DNA of 64,000 nt, from assembly GCA_023425025.1 (NCBI GenBank), contig JAFADG010000047.1, positions 1 through 64,000 on the forward strand. The letters are read 5' to 3'. Both the position numbers and the translations under genes were made by a program. The notes below the pieces were generated by a model that had not been told where the DNA came from, searched no databases, and was given only the letters and a program-made list of their open reading frames with translations. The DNA is from Bacillota bacterium (GTDB taxonomy: Bacteria > Bacillota > Clostridia > Christensenellales > Aristaeellaceae). How positions within the stretch are numbered: the first letter of the stretch is position 1; each line of letters begins with the position of its first letter. This document shows, piece by piece, positions 40,810 through 48,739 of the stretch.

Positions 40810-40921
40810 ACATATCCCTCCCATCTGGACGGGAACAGGATACGATGAAAAAAGGCTCCCGTAAAGCGCCAATTCACTGTCACTTTTTAGGGGCCAATTT
40901 GCAAGGCGAGGCAGCGTTTTG

Positions 40922-41710
40922 CTATGGCACAATATCCCCCACGCCGGAAAGCACATAGGTCGGCTGATAGGGGAAGGTGCTCATCTCCTCGATATCGGTA
41001 ACGCCGCTTAAAACCAGCACGGTATCAATGCCGCTTTCGATGCCGGAAATGATGTCCGTATCCATCCGGTCGCCGATAATGGCCGACTCCTCCGGGGTGA
41101 CGCCCAGAATTTGAAGGCCGTGGCGCATCATCAAGGGGTTGGGCTTGCCGAGGTAATAGGCGGTGCGGCCGGTGGCCATGGCGATGGGCGCCATCAGCGC
41201 CCTGGTAGCCGGAGCGATGCCGTTTTCAATGGGGCCGGTCAGGTCGGAGTTGGTGCCGATCAGCTTGGCGCCCTTGAGCACCAGCGAAACGGCCTTTTCG
41301 ATTTTGTCGTAACTGTAGGTGCGGGTTTCACCCAGCACCACATAATCGGGGTTCACATCGTTCATGGTGAAGCCGGCTTCATACAGCGCGCCTACCAGGC
41401 CCGGTTCGCCGATCACATAGGCGCTGCCGCCGGGGCACTGGGCCTTTAAAAAAGCGGCGGTGGACAAAGCGCTGGTATAAAAATGGTCCTCCGACACAGT
41501 GAGCCCCAGGCGGGAAAGCTTTTGCGCCAGCTCCCTGGGCGCCCGCTCCGAGCTGTTGGTCAAAAACAGATATTTTTTGTTCTCCCGCTGCAAAAACGCC
41601 ACAAACTCCAGCACGCCGGGCAGAAGCCGGTTGCCGTGATACAAAACGCCGTCCATGTCGCAAATAAAGCCTTTTTTCGCCCGGAGCATATCAAGGTTTA
41701 CCATCTTCAT
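40922..41710 (-). CDS. HAD-IIA family phosphatase (NagD-like)
   Basis: 262 residues. The HAD nucleophile motif is FICDMDGVLYHG. The LFLTNSSERAPRELAQKLS segment and the IIGDRMDTDIISGIESGIDT motif (acidic pair and GxxD) are typical of NagD/4-nitrophenylphosphatase proteins acting on small phosphometabolites. ATG 41710 has AGGAGAG 5-6 bases upstream; the open frame to 41761 runs into the promoter. It is divergent from the pyrimidine phosphorylase gene. Confidence 0.93.
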   Translation of the reverse strand: MKMVNLDMLRAKKGFICDMDGVLYHGNRLLPGVLEFVAFLQRENKKYLFLTNSSERAPRELAQKLSRLGLTVSEDHFYTSALSTAAFLKAQCPGGSAYVIGEPGLVGALYEAGFTMNDVNPDYVVLGETRTYSYDKIEKAVSLVLKGAKLIGTNSDLTGPIENGIAPATRALMAPIAMATGRTAYYLGKPNPLMMRHGLQILGVTPEESAIIGDRMDTDIISGIESGIDTVLVLSGVTDIEEMSTFPYQPTYVLSGVGDIVP

Positions 41711-41732
41711 ACGCACTCTCCTGTCTTTTGGT

Positions 41733-41761
41733 AGTATAGCTTGTTTTGCAGGCAGAGGCAA
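41733..41761 (-). promoter_or_regulatory. Promoter of the HAD gene
   Basis: On the minus strand TTGCCT (41761-41756), 17-bp spacer, TATACT (41738-41733). Confidence 0.75.
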
Positions 41762-41957
41762 GCGCTGCGGGAGAATTGCCAGGAGAAATTACGTTTCGCC
41801 AACAAAACACGATTTCGATTTCCCCCTCTTAACGCCCTCCTGTACCGCCCATAACCCCCTCGAAGTGACCATCTGGTCCAAGGGGAAGGATACAAATTGA
41901 CTGATGTGGAAAATTGAATTTTGATGCAATTACAAAGCTTTATAAATGGCGCCGGGC

Positions 41958-42008
41958 CGTCATGCTTTATGCAAAATGCATGACGCGGTATCAGACCTGT
42001 GATATAAT
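41958..42008 (+). promoter_or_regulatory. Promoter region of pdp with inverted repeat
   Basis: TATAAT at 42003-42008 is a clear -10, but the -35 side (ATGACG, about 17 bp upstream) is weak. It overlaps an 8-bp perfect inverted repeat, CGTCATGC (41958-41965) with GCATGACG (41978-41985). That placement suits a regulator-binding site. The remaining 41762-41957 shows no gene. Confidence 0.5.
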
Positions 42009-42043
42009 AGAAATATCTTCCCCTTTGAAAGGAAGCCGCCGTT

Positions 42044-43363
42044 ATGGACATGGTCGGGATCATTGAAAACAAAAAGCTGGGCAAAGCTTTAACCATCGAC
42101 GAAATCGCCTATTTTGTAAAAGGCGCGGCTTTGAATCAGATACCGGATTATCAACTGGCCGCGTTGCTCATGGCCATCCGCCTAAACGGCATGACGCCGG
42201 AGGAAACGGCGGAGTTGACCCTTCAAATGGCCCATTCCGGCGATATCGCGGATTTGAGCGCCATCCCCGGCCGGACGGTGGATAAGCATTCTACCGGCGG
42301 CGTGGGCGATACCACCACCCTGGTGCTGGCGCCCCTGGTGGCGGCCTGCGGCGTGCCCGTGGCCAAAATGAGTGGCCGGGGCCTGGGCCACACCGGCGGC
42401 ACGCTGGATAAGCTGGAGAGCATAGCCGGTTTTCAGGTAGAGCTTAATCAGGAGCAGTTTATTGCCCAGGTGAAGCGCATCGGCTGCGCGGTGATCGGCC
42501 AGAGCAAAAACATGGCCCCTGCGGACAAGGTGTTCTATGCGCTGCGGGACGTGACCTCCACCGTGGACAGTCTGCCGCTGATCGCATCTTCCATCATGAG
42601 CAAAAAGCTGGCCAGCGGCGCCGGTGCCATTGTGCTGGATGTGAAGACAGGCTCCGGGGCCATCATGCATACGCTGGAGGGCAGCATCGAGCTGGCCCGC
42701 GCCATGGTGGAGATCGGCTGGATGACCGGCCGGCCCACGGTGGCCATCGTCACCGGCATGTCGGAGCCCCTTGGCTCCCATGTGGGCAACGCGCTGGAGG
42801 TCAAGGAAGCCATTGATATTCTGGCCGGCCGGGCAGAAGGTCCGCTTTTGCACGTATCTTTGGTGCTGGGCAGCCATATGCTCATGGCCGCGGGGCGCGT
42901 GTCCACCCTTAACGAAGCGGAAGATTTGCTCAAAGAGGCGCTGGAAAGCGGCGCGGGCCTTGGCAAGCTGCGTGAAATGATTGCCGCCCAGGGGGGCGAT
43001 GGCAGGGTGTGCGATGATGTTTGCCTGCTGCCCAAGGCGCAGGTCATAAAGCCGGCCGCTGCCCGGGCATCCGGCTATGTGCGGGGCATGGACGCGGCCC
43101 AGCTGGGCCTGTGCGCCCAGCGCATGGGCGCCGGCCGCATCCGCAAGGAAGACAGCATCGATCCTTCCGTTGGTTTTGTGCTGCATAAGCGCATCGGTGA
43201 TCGGGTGGAAAAGGGCGAGCCGCTGGCCACCCTATATGCAAAGGACGAAGCGACCTTTGCGGTGGCGGAAGAAGCGCTGCTGAGCAACATTTTTATCGGC
43301 GAGGCAACGATTGTGCCCGAACCGCTGATCCATGCGGTGGTGACAAAGGAGGGCGTCCGGTGA
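42044..43363 (+). CDS. pdp: Pyrimidine-nucleoside phosphorylase
   Basis: 439 residues. It splits uridine, deoxyuridine or thymidine with phosphate in nucleoside salvage. The family signature KMSGRGLGHTGGTLDKLESI and the phosphate-site VDKHSTGGVGDTTTLVLAPL are intact, with the C-terminal domain closing at RIGDRVEKGEPLATLYA. Thymidine phosphorylase (deoA) is the close alternative. GAAAGGAAG precedes ATG 42044. Confidence 0.94.
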   Translation: MDMVGIIENKKLGKALTIDEIAYFVKGAALNQIPDYQLAALLMAIRLNGMTPEETAELTLQMAHSGDIADLSAIPGRTVDKHSTGGVGDTTTLVLAPLVAACGVPVAKMSGRGLGHTGGTLDKLESIAGFQVELNQEQFIAQVKRIGCAVIGQSKNMAPADKVFYALRDVTSTVDSLPLIASSIMSKKLASGAGAIVLDVKTGSGAIMHTLEGSIELARAMVEIGWMTGRPTVAIVTGMSEPLGSHVGNALEVKEAIDILAGRAEGPLLHVSLVLGSHMLMAAGRVSTLNEAEDLLKEALESGAGLGKLREMIAAQGGDGRVCDDVCLLPKAQVIKPAAARASGYVRGMDAAQLGLCAQRMGAGRIRKEDSIDPSVGFVLHKRIGDRVEKGEPLATLYAKDEATFAVAEEALLSNIFIGEATIVPEPLIHAVVTKEGVR

Positions 43364-43415
43364 CCGGCGCCAGGGCAACGAACTTGGATAATCAAGAGGA
43401 TAGGGGGAGAAAGAA

Positions 43416-43760
43416 ATGATTTACGAACTAAGAACATATTACATTACACCTGGAAAGCTGGAGGACATTCATAATCGGTTTTCCAAGCTCACACTAGGTT
43501 TGTTTAAGAGACACGGACTGCATGTAGTGGATTTTTGGGAAGACGCAGAAGGCAAGGCTGTTATTTACTACATACTTGAGCATAAAGACATGGAATCAAG
43601 AGAGCAGAACTTAAGCAATTTTAGAAACGATCCGGAGTGGATCGAGGGGAAAAGGCTCTCTGAATTAAATGGACCTATCGTACAGAGGGCTGAAAGTGTT
43701 TTTATGAAAAGAGTGCCCTACTCTCCGGTAAATGTCTCAACCAAGAAGCAATCAGAGTAG
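43416..43760 (+). CDS. NIPSNAP family protein
   Basis: 114 residues, one ferredoxin-like alpha/beta domain starting MIYELRTYYITPGKLEDIHN, the family opening. NIPSNAP proteins resemble antibiotic-monooxygenase-fold proteins; their biochemical role is unclear. Base composition is strikingly AT-richer than both neighbours (codons such as TTA, AGA, ATA, AAT are common), so recent transfer is likely. AGGGGGAGAAAG precedes ATG 43416. Confidence 0.88.
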   Translation: MIYELRTYYITPGKLEDIHNRFSKLTLGLFKRHGLHVVDFWEDAEGKAVIYYILEHKDMESREQNLSNFRNDPEWIEGKRLSELNGPIVQRAESVFMKRVPYSPVNVSTKKQSE

Positions 43761-43818
43761 TTCGTGATATATGTTTTTGCTGTATGAGCGCACTGCATAT
43801 AAGATTTTGAAGTTTTTC

Positions 43819-43847
43819 TTGCAATTGATGACAAGGAATGCTATAAT
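43819..43847 (+). promoter_or_regulatory. Promoter of rpsF-ssb-rpsR
   Basis: TTGCAA (43819-43824), 17-bp spacer, TATAAT (43842-43847). The same hexamers and spacing as the S10 operon promoter. Confidence 0.88.
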
Positions 43848-43866
43848 TCCAAATTGGCACATCCTT

Positions 43867-43889
43867 GCGCTGCATACGTGTTGCAGCGC
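43867..43889 (+). promoter_or_regulatory. Leader hairpin of rpsF
   Basis: GCGCTGCA (43867-43874) pairs with TGCAGCGC (43882-43889) in the short leader before rpsF, and ATACGT occurs in the loop and again just after the stem. Leaders bound by the S6:S18 complex are known in front of rpsF in many bacteria; whether this one has the conserved features was not verified. Confidence 0.45.
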
Positions 43890-43915
43890 CATACGTCCAT
43901 GAGGAGGTGAAAGAA

Positions 43916-44326
43916 ATGAATAGGTACGAACTGACCTACATCATCGACACCGCGCTGGAGGAATCCGCCCGCAAGGAATTGATCGAGCGGTTCACCCAGG
44001 TGATCGTGACAAACGGCGGCGAGGTGGAGAAGGTTGATGAGACTTGGGGCAAGCGCCGCTTGGCCTACGCCATCAACTACAAAACCGAAGGCTACTATGT
44101 GTTGACCACGTTCAAGGCAAACGGTGATGTCCCCAAGGAAATCGAACGCAATCTGCAGATCTCCGACAGCGTGATCCGGTATCTGGTGGTCAAGCTCGAA
44201 GAAAAGCGCTCCAGCGTGAAGCCCCGCCCCGTGCGTGCTGCTGCTCCCGCCGCCTTCGCAGCTCCTGCGGCTGCTGAAGCTGCCCCGGAAGCGGCCGAAG
44301 CCAGCGCCAGCGACGTGGAAGAGTGA
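43916..44326 (+). CDS. rpsF: 30S ribosomal protein S6
   Basis: 136 residues. The S6 fold is clear (NRYELTYIIDTALEESARKE; GKRRLAYAINYKTEGYYVLT) and pairs with S18 on the platform. The C-terminal 35 residues form an Ala/Glu-rich tail beyond the usual core. ATG 43916 follows GAGGAGGTGAAAG; an in-frame start at 43865 lies in the leader hairpin. Confidence 0.97.
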   Translation: MNRYELTYIIDTALEESARKELIERFTQVIVTNGGEVEKVDETWGKRRLAYAINYKTEGYYVLTTFKANGDVPKEIERNLQISDSVIRYLVVKLEEKRSSVKPRPVRAAAPAAFAAPAAAEAAPEAAEASASDVEE

Positions 44327-44347
44327 TCTCCAAGGGAGGTACATGAG

Positions 44348-44779
44348 ATGAACAAAATCATCCTGATCGGCAACCTTACCCGCGATCCGGAAACGCGCAC
44401 CACAAGCACAGGCCTTAACGTGTGCAGCTTCACCATCGCGGTCAACCGCCGCCGCAGTTCCCAGGCCGCGGCGAACCAACAGCAGCCGGAGGCGGATTTT
44501 TTCCGTATTACGGCCTGGCGGCAATTGGGCGAACTGTGCCAGAAGTACCTGGCAAAAGGGCGCAAGGTTTGCGTGACGGGCAGTGTCTCCGTGTCCACCT
44601 ACGAAAGCAAGGATGGCACGACAAGGGCCTCCCTGGAGGTAACCGCTGACGACATTGAATTCCTCTCCCCCAAGGGTGAAGACGGCGAAGGCCGCTTCTC
44701 CCCAAGTTCCCACAGCCAGGATTCTTCCCAGGGCGGCGGGGGCTTTACGCAGGTGGATGAGGACGAGCTACCGTTTTAA
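44348..44779 (+). CDS. ssb: Single-stranded DNA-binding protein
   Basis: 143 residues. The OB fold (about 1-107) starts NKIILIGNLTRDPETRTTST. The Ser/Gly/Gln-rich linker ends in VDEDELPF, the acidic tip that docks partner proteins. AAGGGAGG precedes ATG 44348. It sits between rpsF and rpsR, the common Firmicutes order. Confidence 0.98.
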   Translation: MNKIILIGNLTRDPETRTTSTGLNVCSFTIAVNRRRSSQAAANQQQPEADFFRITAWRQLGELCQKYLAKGRKVCVTGSVSVSTYESKDGTTRASLEVTADDIEFLSPKGEDGEGRFSPSSHSQDSSQGGGGFTQVDEDELPF

Positions 44780-44803
44780 CGCTACAAGAAGGAGGATGCA
44801 CCC

Positions 44804-45058
44804 ATGTCTGAAGATCGTGGCGAAAAAAGAGCACGCCCCCGGGGACGCAAACCCCGCAGGAAAGTGTGTGCTTTTTGCGTGGATAAAATCGAATTTATCG
44901 ATTACAAAGACGTCAACCGTCTTCGCCGTTTCACCAACGAGCGCGGCAAGATTCTGCCCCGCCGTATGAGCGGCAATTGCGCCAAGCACCAGCGTCAACT
45001 GTCCGAGGCCATCAAGCGCGCACGTGCCATCGCCTTGCTGCCCTTTACTGTTGACTGA
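44804..45058 (+). CDS. rpsR: 30S ribosomal protein S18
   Basis: 84 residues. It contains KIEFIDYKDVNRLRRFTNER and ILPRRMSGNCAKHQRQLSEA. CAFC plus the Cys and His of NCAKH could bind zinc, as in C+ forms of S18. The N-terminus is strongly basic. AGAAGGAGGATG precedes ATG 44804. A terminator follows. Confidence 0.98.
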   Translation: MSEDRGEKRARPRGRKPRRKVCAFCVDKIEFIDYKDVNRLRRFTNERGKILPRRMSGNCAKHQRQLSEAIKRARAIALLPFTVD

Positions 45059-45071
45059 CCTTTGAACTTTG

Positions 45072-45101
45072 ACCGCCCGGGCGTTTTGCCTGGGCGGTTT
45101 T
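45072..45101 (+). terminator. Terminator after rpsR
   Basis: ACCGCCCGGGC (45072-45082) with GCCTGGGCGGT (45088-45098), one G-T pair, followed by TTTT. Confidence 0.85.
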
Positions 45102-45328
45102 CGCTTTTTGGGATGCAGCCCGCCGGATAGGGCTGTGTTTTTTTGTCGGAAAGCGGAATCTCTCCCCCGTGCCAATACGGCCTTTGGCGGTGCGGAGTAT
45201 CAACAGATTATGGACAGACCAAAATGTTTTCTTACGATTTTGAACATGTTGGGACAAGCTCTGTAATGACTTGGTAAGAAGTATGTATGCGCGTCTCCAC
45301 AAGTGGAAAAACTCCCGGAAGAGCCGGG

Positions 45329-45415
45329 TTATCCACAGGCCGAAACCAGAAACCATGGTTTTTCAAGGCTTTTTCCGTGCAAAACTGTGGATAACCATGT
45401 GGATAGTGTGGAAAT
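45329..45415. promoter_or_regulatory. Cluster of DnaA-box sequences
   Basis: A perfect TTATCCACA lies at 45329-45337. On the other strand there are a perfect box (TGTGGATAA, 45386-45394), a one-mismatch box (TGTGGATAG, 45398-45406) and a weaker one (TGTGGAAAT, 45407-45415) in close tandem. The 600-bp gap holds no supported gene. Such clustering is typical of oriC or of other DnaA-bound regulatory loci. dnaA itself is not in the window. Confidence 0.65.
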
Positions 45416-45488
45416 GTCGAATCCTGAGAACATTTTTGTTTGTATCACCATATACGTAGTGCGCATATCCAGCATATGCAGTGCATGA

Positions 45489-45601
45489 AAAGCGCAAAAC
45501 AGCGCGCTTTGTGTCCAAAAGATGCGCAAAACAAGGCTTTTTGCCTGAAGCGCCATAGGGGACCGGATGCATGCAACAGTTGCATACGCCGTTTTGCGCA
45601 T
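45489..45601. repeat. Inverted-repeat-rich intergenic segment
   Basis: An 11-bp perfect inverted repeat, ATGCGCAAAAC (45522-45532) with GTTTTGCGCAT (45591-45601), encloses a short perfect one (ATGCAAC/GTTGCAT, 45571-45585). AAAGCGC/GCGCTTT (45489-45510) lies just before it. It could be a folded RNA or protein-binding DNA next to the DnaA-box cluster. Confidence 0.55.
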
Positions 45602-45665
45602 GTTCATACGGACATAGGCAGGGGGGGCAGGGCATAGGATAACAGCGGGAAAGGATGTGGAAAAA

Positions 45666-46463
45666 GTGACGAAGCTGCGTCACGCTTTTGTAAAACGCCG
45701 TCTTTTGACCCTGTTTGCATGCGGCGCTTTTCTGTTTGCGCTGGTGGGCCTGGAGGGATATTTAACGCTGGGCCGGGGCCCTTACCCGCCGCGTCCCGCG
45801 ATGCCGGCCAATCCGGCCCGTAGCGTGAATGTCGGGGAAGATCAGCCGCTGGAAGGACAGGTGATCTGCCTGGACGCCGGCCACGGCGGGTATGACGGCG
45901 GCGCCAGGGCCAGGGACAGCGGCATTTGGGAAAAGGTGATCAATATGGCGGTGGCGCAGAAGACGGCCTTGCTGATGGAAGACCTGGGGGCAAAGGTGGT
46001 GTTCACCAGGTCTGCCGACTATGCCCTATGCGATGACGTAAGGCCGGAGGGAAAAACCAAGAAGCGGCAGGATATGGAGCGGCGCATCCAGCTCATCCAG
46101 GATGCGGGCTGCACCATGGTCATCAGCATCCATATGAACGAGTTCCGCAACAGGAGCCAATCGGGCCCCGCGGTGTTTTTCCGCAAGGGAAAGGACGAGG
46201 GGCGGCTGCTGGCCGGCATTATGCAGCAGGCGCTGATAGATGGCCTTGAGCCCAAACGCAAGAGGGTGGCCCAGTCGGAGGACTTTTTTATATTGCAGCT
46301 GGATATCCCGTCGGTGCTGGTGGAATGCGGCTTTCTTTCCAACCCGGCGGAGGAAAAGCTGCTGCTCAGCGAGGATTATCAAAAAAAGATCGCAAAGGCC
46401 ATTACCGCGGGCGCCGTGGAATATGTGCAGCTGGCCAGCCGGCTGACGGAAAGCCAGCCGTAA
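45666..46463 (+). CDS. cwlD: N-acetylmuramoyl-L-alanine amidase, CwlD-like
   Basis: 265 residues. One N-terminal membrane anchor (about 14-34) puts the Amidase_3 domain outside the membrane. Zinc and catalytic residues are visible: His in LDAGHGGYDGGA, Glu in WEKVIN, His in SIHMNEF, Glu in VECGFLSN. CwlD helps make muramic delta-lactam in spore cortex; a general wall-lytic role is the alternative. GTG 45666 is about 10 bases after AAAGGA; GTG 45657 in frame is too close to it. Confidence 0.88.
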   Translation: MTKLRHAFVKRRLLTLFACGAFLFALVGLEGYLTLGRGPYPPRPAMPANPARSVNVGEDQPLEGQVICLDAGHGGYDGGARARDSGIWEKVINMAVAQKTALLMEDLGAKVVFTRSADYALCDDVRPEGKTKKRQDMERRIQLIQDAGCTMVISIHMNEFRNRSQSGPAVFFRKGKDEGRLLAGIMQQALIDGLEPKRKRVAQSEDFFILQLDIPSVLVECGFLSNPAEEKLLLSEDYQKKIAKAITAGAVEYVQLASRLTESQP

Positions 46464-46507
46464 AAACACCCGCCGTTCACACATGCGTGAGAAAAACGCG
46501 CACATGT

Positions 46508-46546
46508 GCAAATCCGGGCGCCTGTCCTTTGGGCGCCCGGATTTGC
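46508..46546. terminator. Terminator between cwlD and the convergent gene
   Basis: GCAAATCCGGGCGCC (46508-46522) pairs perfectly with GGCGCCCGGATTTGC (46532-46546), then ATTGTTTCTT. The 15-bp stem can serve both convergent genes. Confidence 0.8.
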
Positions 46547-46579
46547 ATTGTTTCTTACTCCCAAACTGTTTTCACAGCC

Positions 46580-47503
46580 TCATCCTCTGTCCTCTATGTA
46601 CAGATAGTTGGGATGCCTAAAATGGACCGTCTTCATCCCGGCCCCTTCATAGATGCCAAAGAACCGGACAAAGGCGGATGGCCTTTCGTCAAAGGAATAG
46701 GTTTTCAGCAGGTATGCGATTTCCAGGCGCAGGCGGAAAAGGGAGTCGTAATCCTTTTCTTCCTTGTATTCCTGAAACAGCCTGTTTATCCTGTCCTCCA
46801 GCGACTCGGCCGCCGGTTTTGTGCATATCCCGAAGAATACCCGGTCATCCAAAGTGTTCAAACAAATGTTTTCATAGCCCATGTCGGAAAGGACGCCTTC
46901 CAATGCCGCGCTTTTCCCAAACGTCATCCGCGCCTTTTCGTGTTCAAACCCATCGTCAAGCGCTTGCGTGGCGTCCATAAAGCTGTCGGCATGATCGAAA
47001 TCCTTGTCCAGCGCGAAGCTGAAGAATACAATTTTGCCGTCCTTCATGATGATATCGATCAGTACTGTTTTTTGGCATGTTCGTTTCTTGCGGGACCTGG
47101 GGGCCAGGAGGGCGGAAAGCGTATACTCCACGCTGTACGCTTTTTGGAGGGTGCTGAGCGCGCCGTCGCGAATGGTTGCATCGCAGATATCCACAAAGCG
47201 CTTGTATCTCTTCTTGTTTTCATGGATGGCAAAGGACAGCGTGCCTGTGCCATGCAGGACGGTATATCCCGCCGTTTCCTCCGCTGTGCAGGAAGCGGCG
47301 TCGATCATAAGATCATACCAATACTTCAGGTCGCTTATGAGCAGCGCCTTTATCTCTTCCTTGCCGGTGCACAGTTCGCCGACGCATGTCCCGGCCAGGG
47401 CACACGGCATCTCATCGCTGAACCATTTGTCCAAGAAAACGTCTACCCCCGGAATATCGCGGTGCTGATATAAAGCCTTCAGTTCATACATGACGTTTTT
47501 CAT
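46580..47503 (-). CDS. Unrecognised soluble protein
   Basis: 307 residues, no signal peptide or membrane segment. The N-terminal half (about 1-160) looks like an NTF2/SnoaL-type cone fold (VDVFLDKWFSDE; TVLHGTGTLSFAIHENKKRY), as in nuclear-transport-factor-like proteins. This is an impression from the pattern, not a firm match. The C-terminal half is helical and charged. CAGGACACAGGC offers only a modest site before ATG 47503. It lies downstream of fba but behind a terminator. Confidence 0.6.
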   Translation of the reverse strand: MKNVMYELKALYQHRDIPGVDVFLDKWFSDEMPCALAGTCVGELCTGKEEIKALLISDLKYWYDLMIDAASCTAEETAGYTVLHGTGTLSFAIHENKKRYKRFVDICDATIRDGALSTLQKAYSVEYTLSALLAPRSRKKRTCQKTVLIDIIMKDGKIVFFSFALDKDFDHADSFMDATQALDDGFEHEKARMTFGKSAALEGVLSDMGYENICLNTLDDRVFFGICTKPAAESLEDRINRLFQEYKEEKDYDSLFRLRLEIAYLLKTYSFDERPSAFVRFFGIYEGAGMKTVHFRHPNYLYIEDRG

Positions 47504-47569
47504 GCCTGTGTCCTGCCTTTATGAATCCTGTTTGTGATGCGATGGGATGGACCTTTTCGCCGAAAGTTC

Positions 47570-47601
47570 AAAAAAGGAGGGAGGCAATACCTGCCTCCCT
47601 C
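47570..47601 (-). terminator. Terminator after fba
   Basis: On the minus strand GAGGGAGGC pairs with GCCTCCCTC (47601-47593 with 47585-47577), followed by a T run read from A's at 47575-47570. Confidence 0.88.
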
Positions 47602-47615
47602 ACGCCGGGATGATG

Positions 47616-48545
47616 TTACGCTTTGCCGTTGCAGCCCAGCACGTTCACGATCTTGTGGCGGACCATATCGCGCAGCGCGGTGCGGGCGTCGGTCAGGTAC
47701 TGGCGGGGGTCAAAGTGGTCAGGATGCTCCGTGAAGTGCTTGCGCAGCACCGCGGTGAACGCCAGGCGCAGGTCGCTGTCGATGTTGATCTTGCACACGG
47801 CCATCTGGGCGGCCTTGCGCAGCATGGATTCGGGCACGCCCTGGGCGCCGGGCATTTCGCCGCCAAAGGCGTTGATCATGTCCACGTATTCGGGGATAAC
47901 GGAGGAAGCGCCGTGGAGCACGATGGGGAAGCCGGGCAGCTTTTGCGCCACCTTCTCCAGTATGTCAAAGCGCAGGCGGGGCTCGCCCTTGAACTTGAAC
48001 GCGCCGTGGCTGGTGCCGATGGCGATGGCCAGGCTGTCCACGCCGGTGCGGGATACGAACTCTTCCACCTCGGCAGGGTCGGTATAGCGGGCGTCGTCAT
48101 CGCTGACGGATACGGCATCCTCTACGCCGGCCAGGCGGCCCAGCTCGCCTTCCACGGTCACGCCGCGGTCATGGGCGTAATCAACCACCTTTTTGGTGAG
48201 GGCGATATTTTCTTCAAACGAATGATGGCTGCCGTCGATCATCACGCTGGTAAAGCCGCCGTCGATGCAGCTTTTGCAGGTCTCAAAATCCGGGCCGTGG
48301 TCCAGGTGCACGACCAGAGGAAGATCGGTGTCAATCAGGGCGGCCTCGATCATCTTCATCAGGTAGACATGCTTGGCATACTTGCGGGCGCCCGCGGATA
48401 CCTGCAGGATCAGCGGCGCGTTCTCCAGCTTGCCGGCCTCGGTGATGCCCTGTATGATTTCCATATTGTTGACGTTAAAGGCGCCAATGGCATAGCCGCC
48501 TTCATAGGCCTTGCGGAATAATTCCTTTGAGTTGACAAGTGGCAT
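47616..48545 (-). CDS. fba: Class II fructose-bisphosphate aldolase
   Basis: 309 residues. It splits fructose 1,6-bisphosphate into the two triose phosphates. Zinc-site residues appear in VVHLDHGPDFET, EGELGRLAGVED, GTSHGAFKFKG (His) and VLHGASSV (His). ATG 48545 is about 10 bases after AAGGAGG; the longer frame to 48569 passes through that site. A TATAAT (48585-48580 on the minus strand) with a weak -35 lies just upstream. Confidence 0.96.
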   Translation of the reverse strand: MPLVNSKELFRKAYEGGYAIGAFNVNNMEIIQGITEAGKLENAPLILQVSAGARKYAKHVYLMKMIEAALIDTDLPLVVHLDHGPDFETCKSCIDGGFTSVMIDGSHHSFEENIALTKKVVDYAHDRGVTVEGELGRLAGVEDAVSVSDDDARYTDPAEVEEFVSRTGVDSLAIAIGTSHGAFKFKGEPRLRFDILEKVAQKLPGFPIVLHGASSVIPEYVDMINAFGGEMPGAQGVPESMLRKAAQMAVCKINIDSDLRLAFTAVLRKHFTEHPDHFDPRQYLTDARTALRDMVRHKIVNVLGCNGKA

Positions 48546-48673
48546 GTGGGAAAAACCTCCTTGCGTCATTTCAACGGATATTATATCAAAACTTTCCCTG
48601 TTTGAACAGCATTCCAGACCTGTTTGTCAAAAAACCGACAAAGCGTGCGGAATGTAAAACGATGGAATCTATC

Positions 48674-48703
48674 TTGCGCCGCAAAGGAAAGGGATGGTAT
48701 AAT
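48674..48703 (+). promoter_or_regulatory. Promoter of the VanW gene
   Basis: TTGCGC (48674-48679), 18-bp spacer, TATAAT (48698-48703). Confidence 0.6.
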
Positions 48704-48739
48704 AAATACTGGTAACACAGGTAAAAAGGAGACCTCTAT

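Noticed and set aside
40571..40864. 97-codon plus-strand frame after the divIVA terminator
   Set aside because: No ribosome binding site; overlaps the better-supported minus-strand frame and several inverted repeats.
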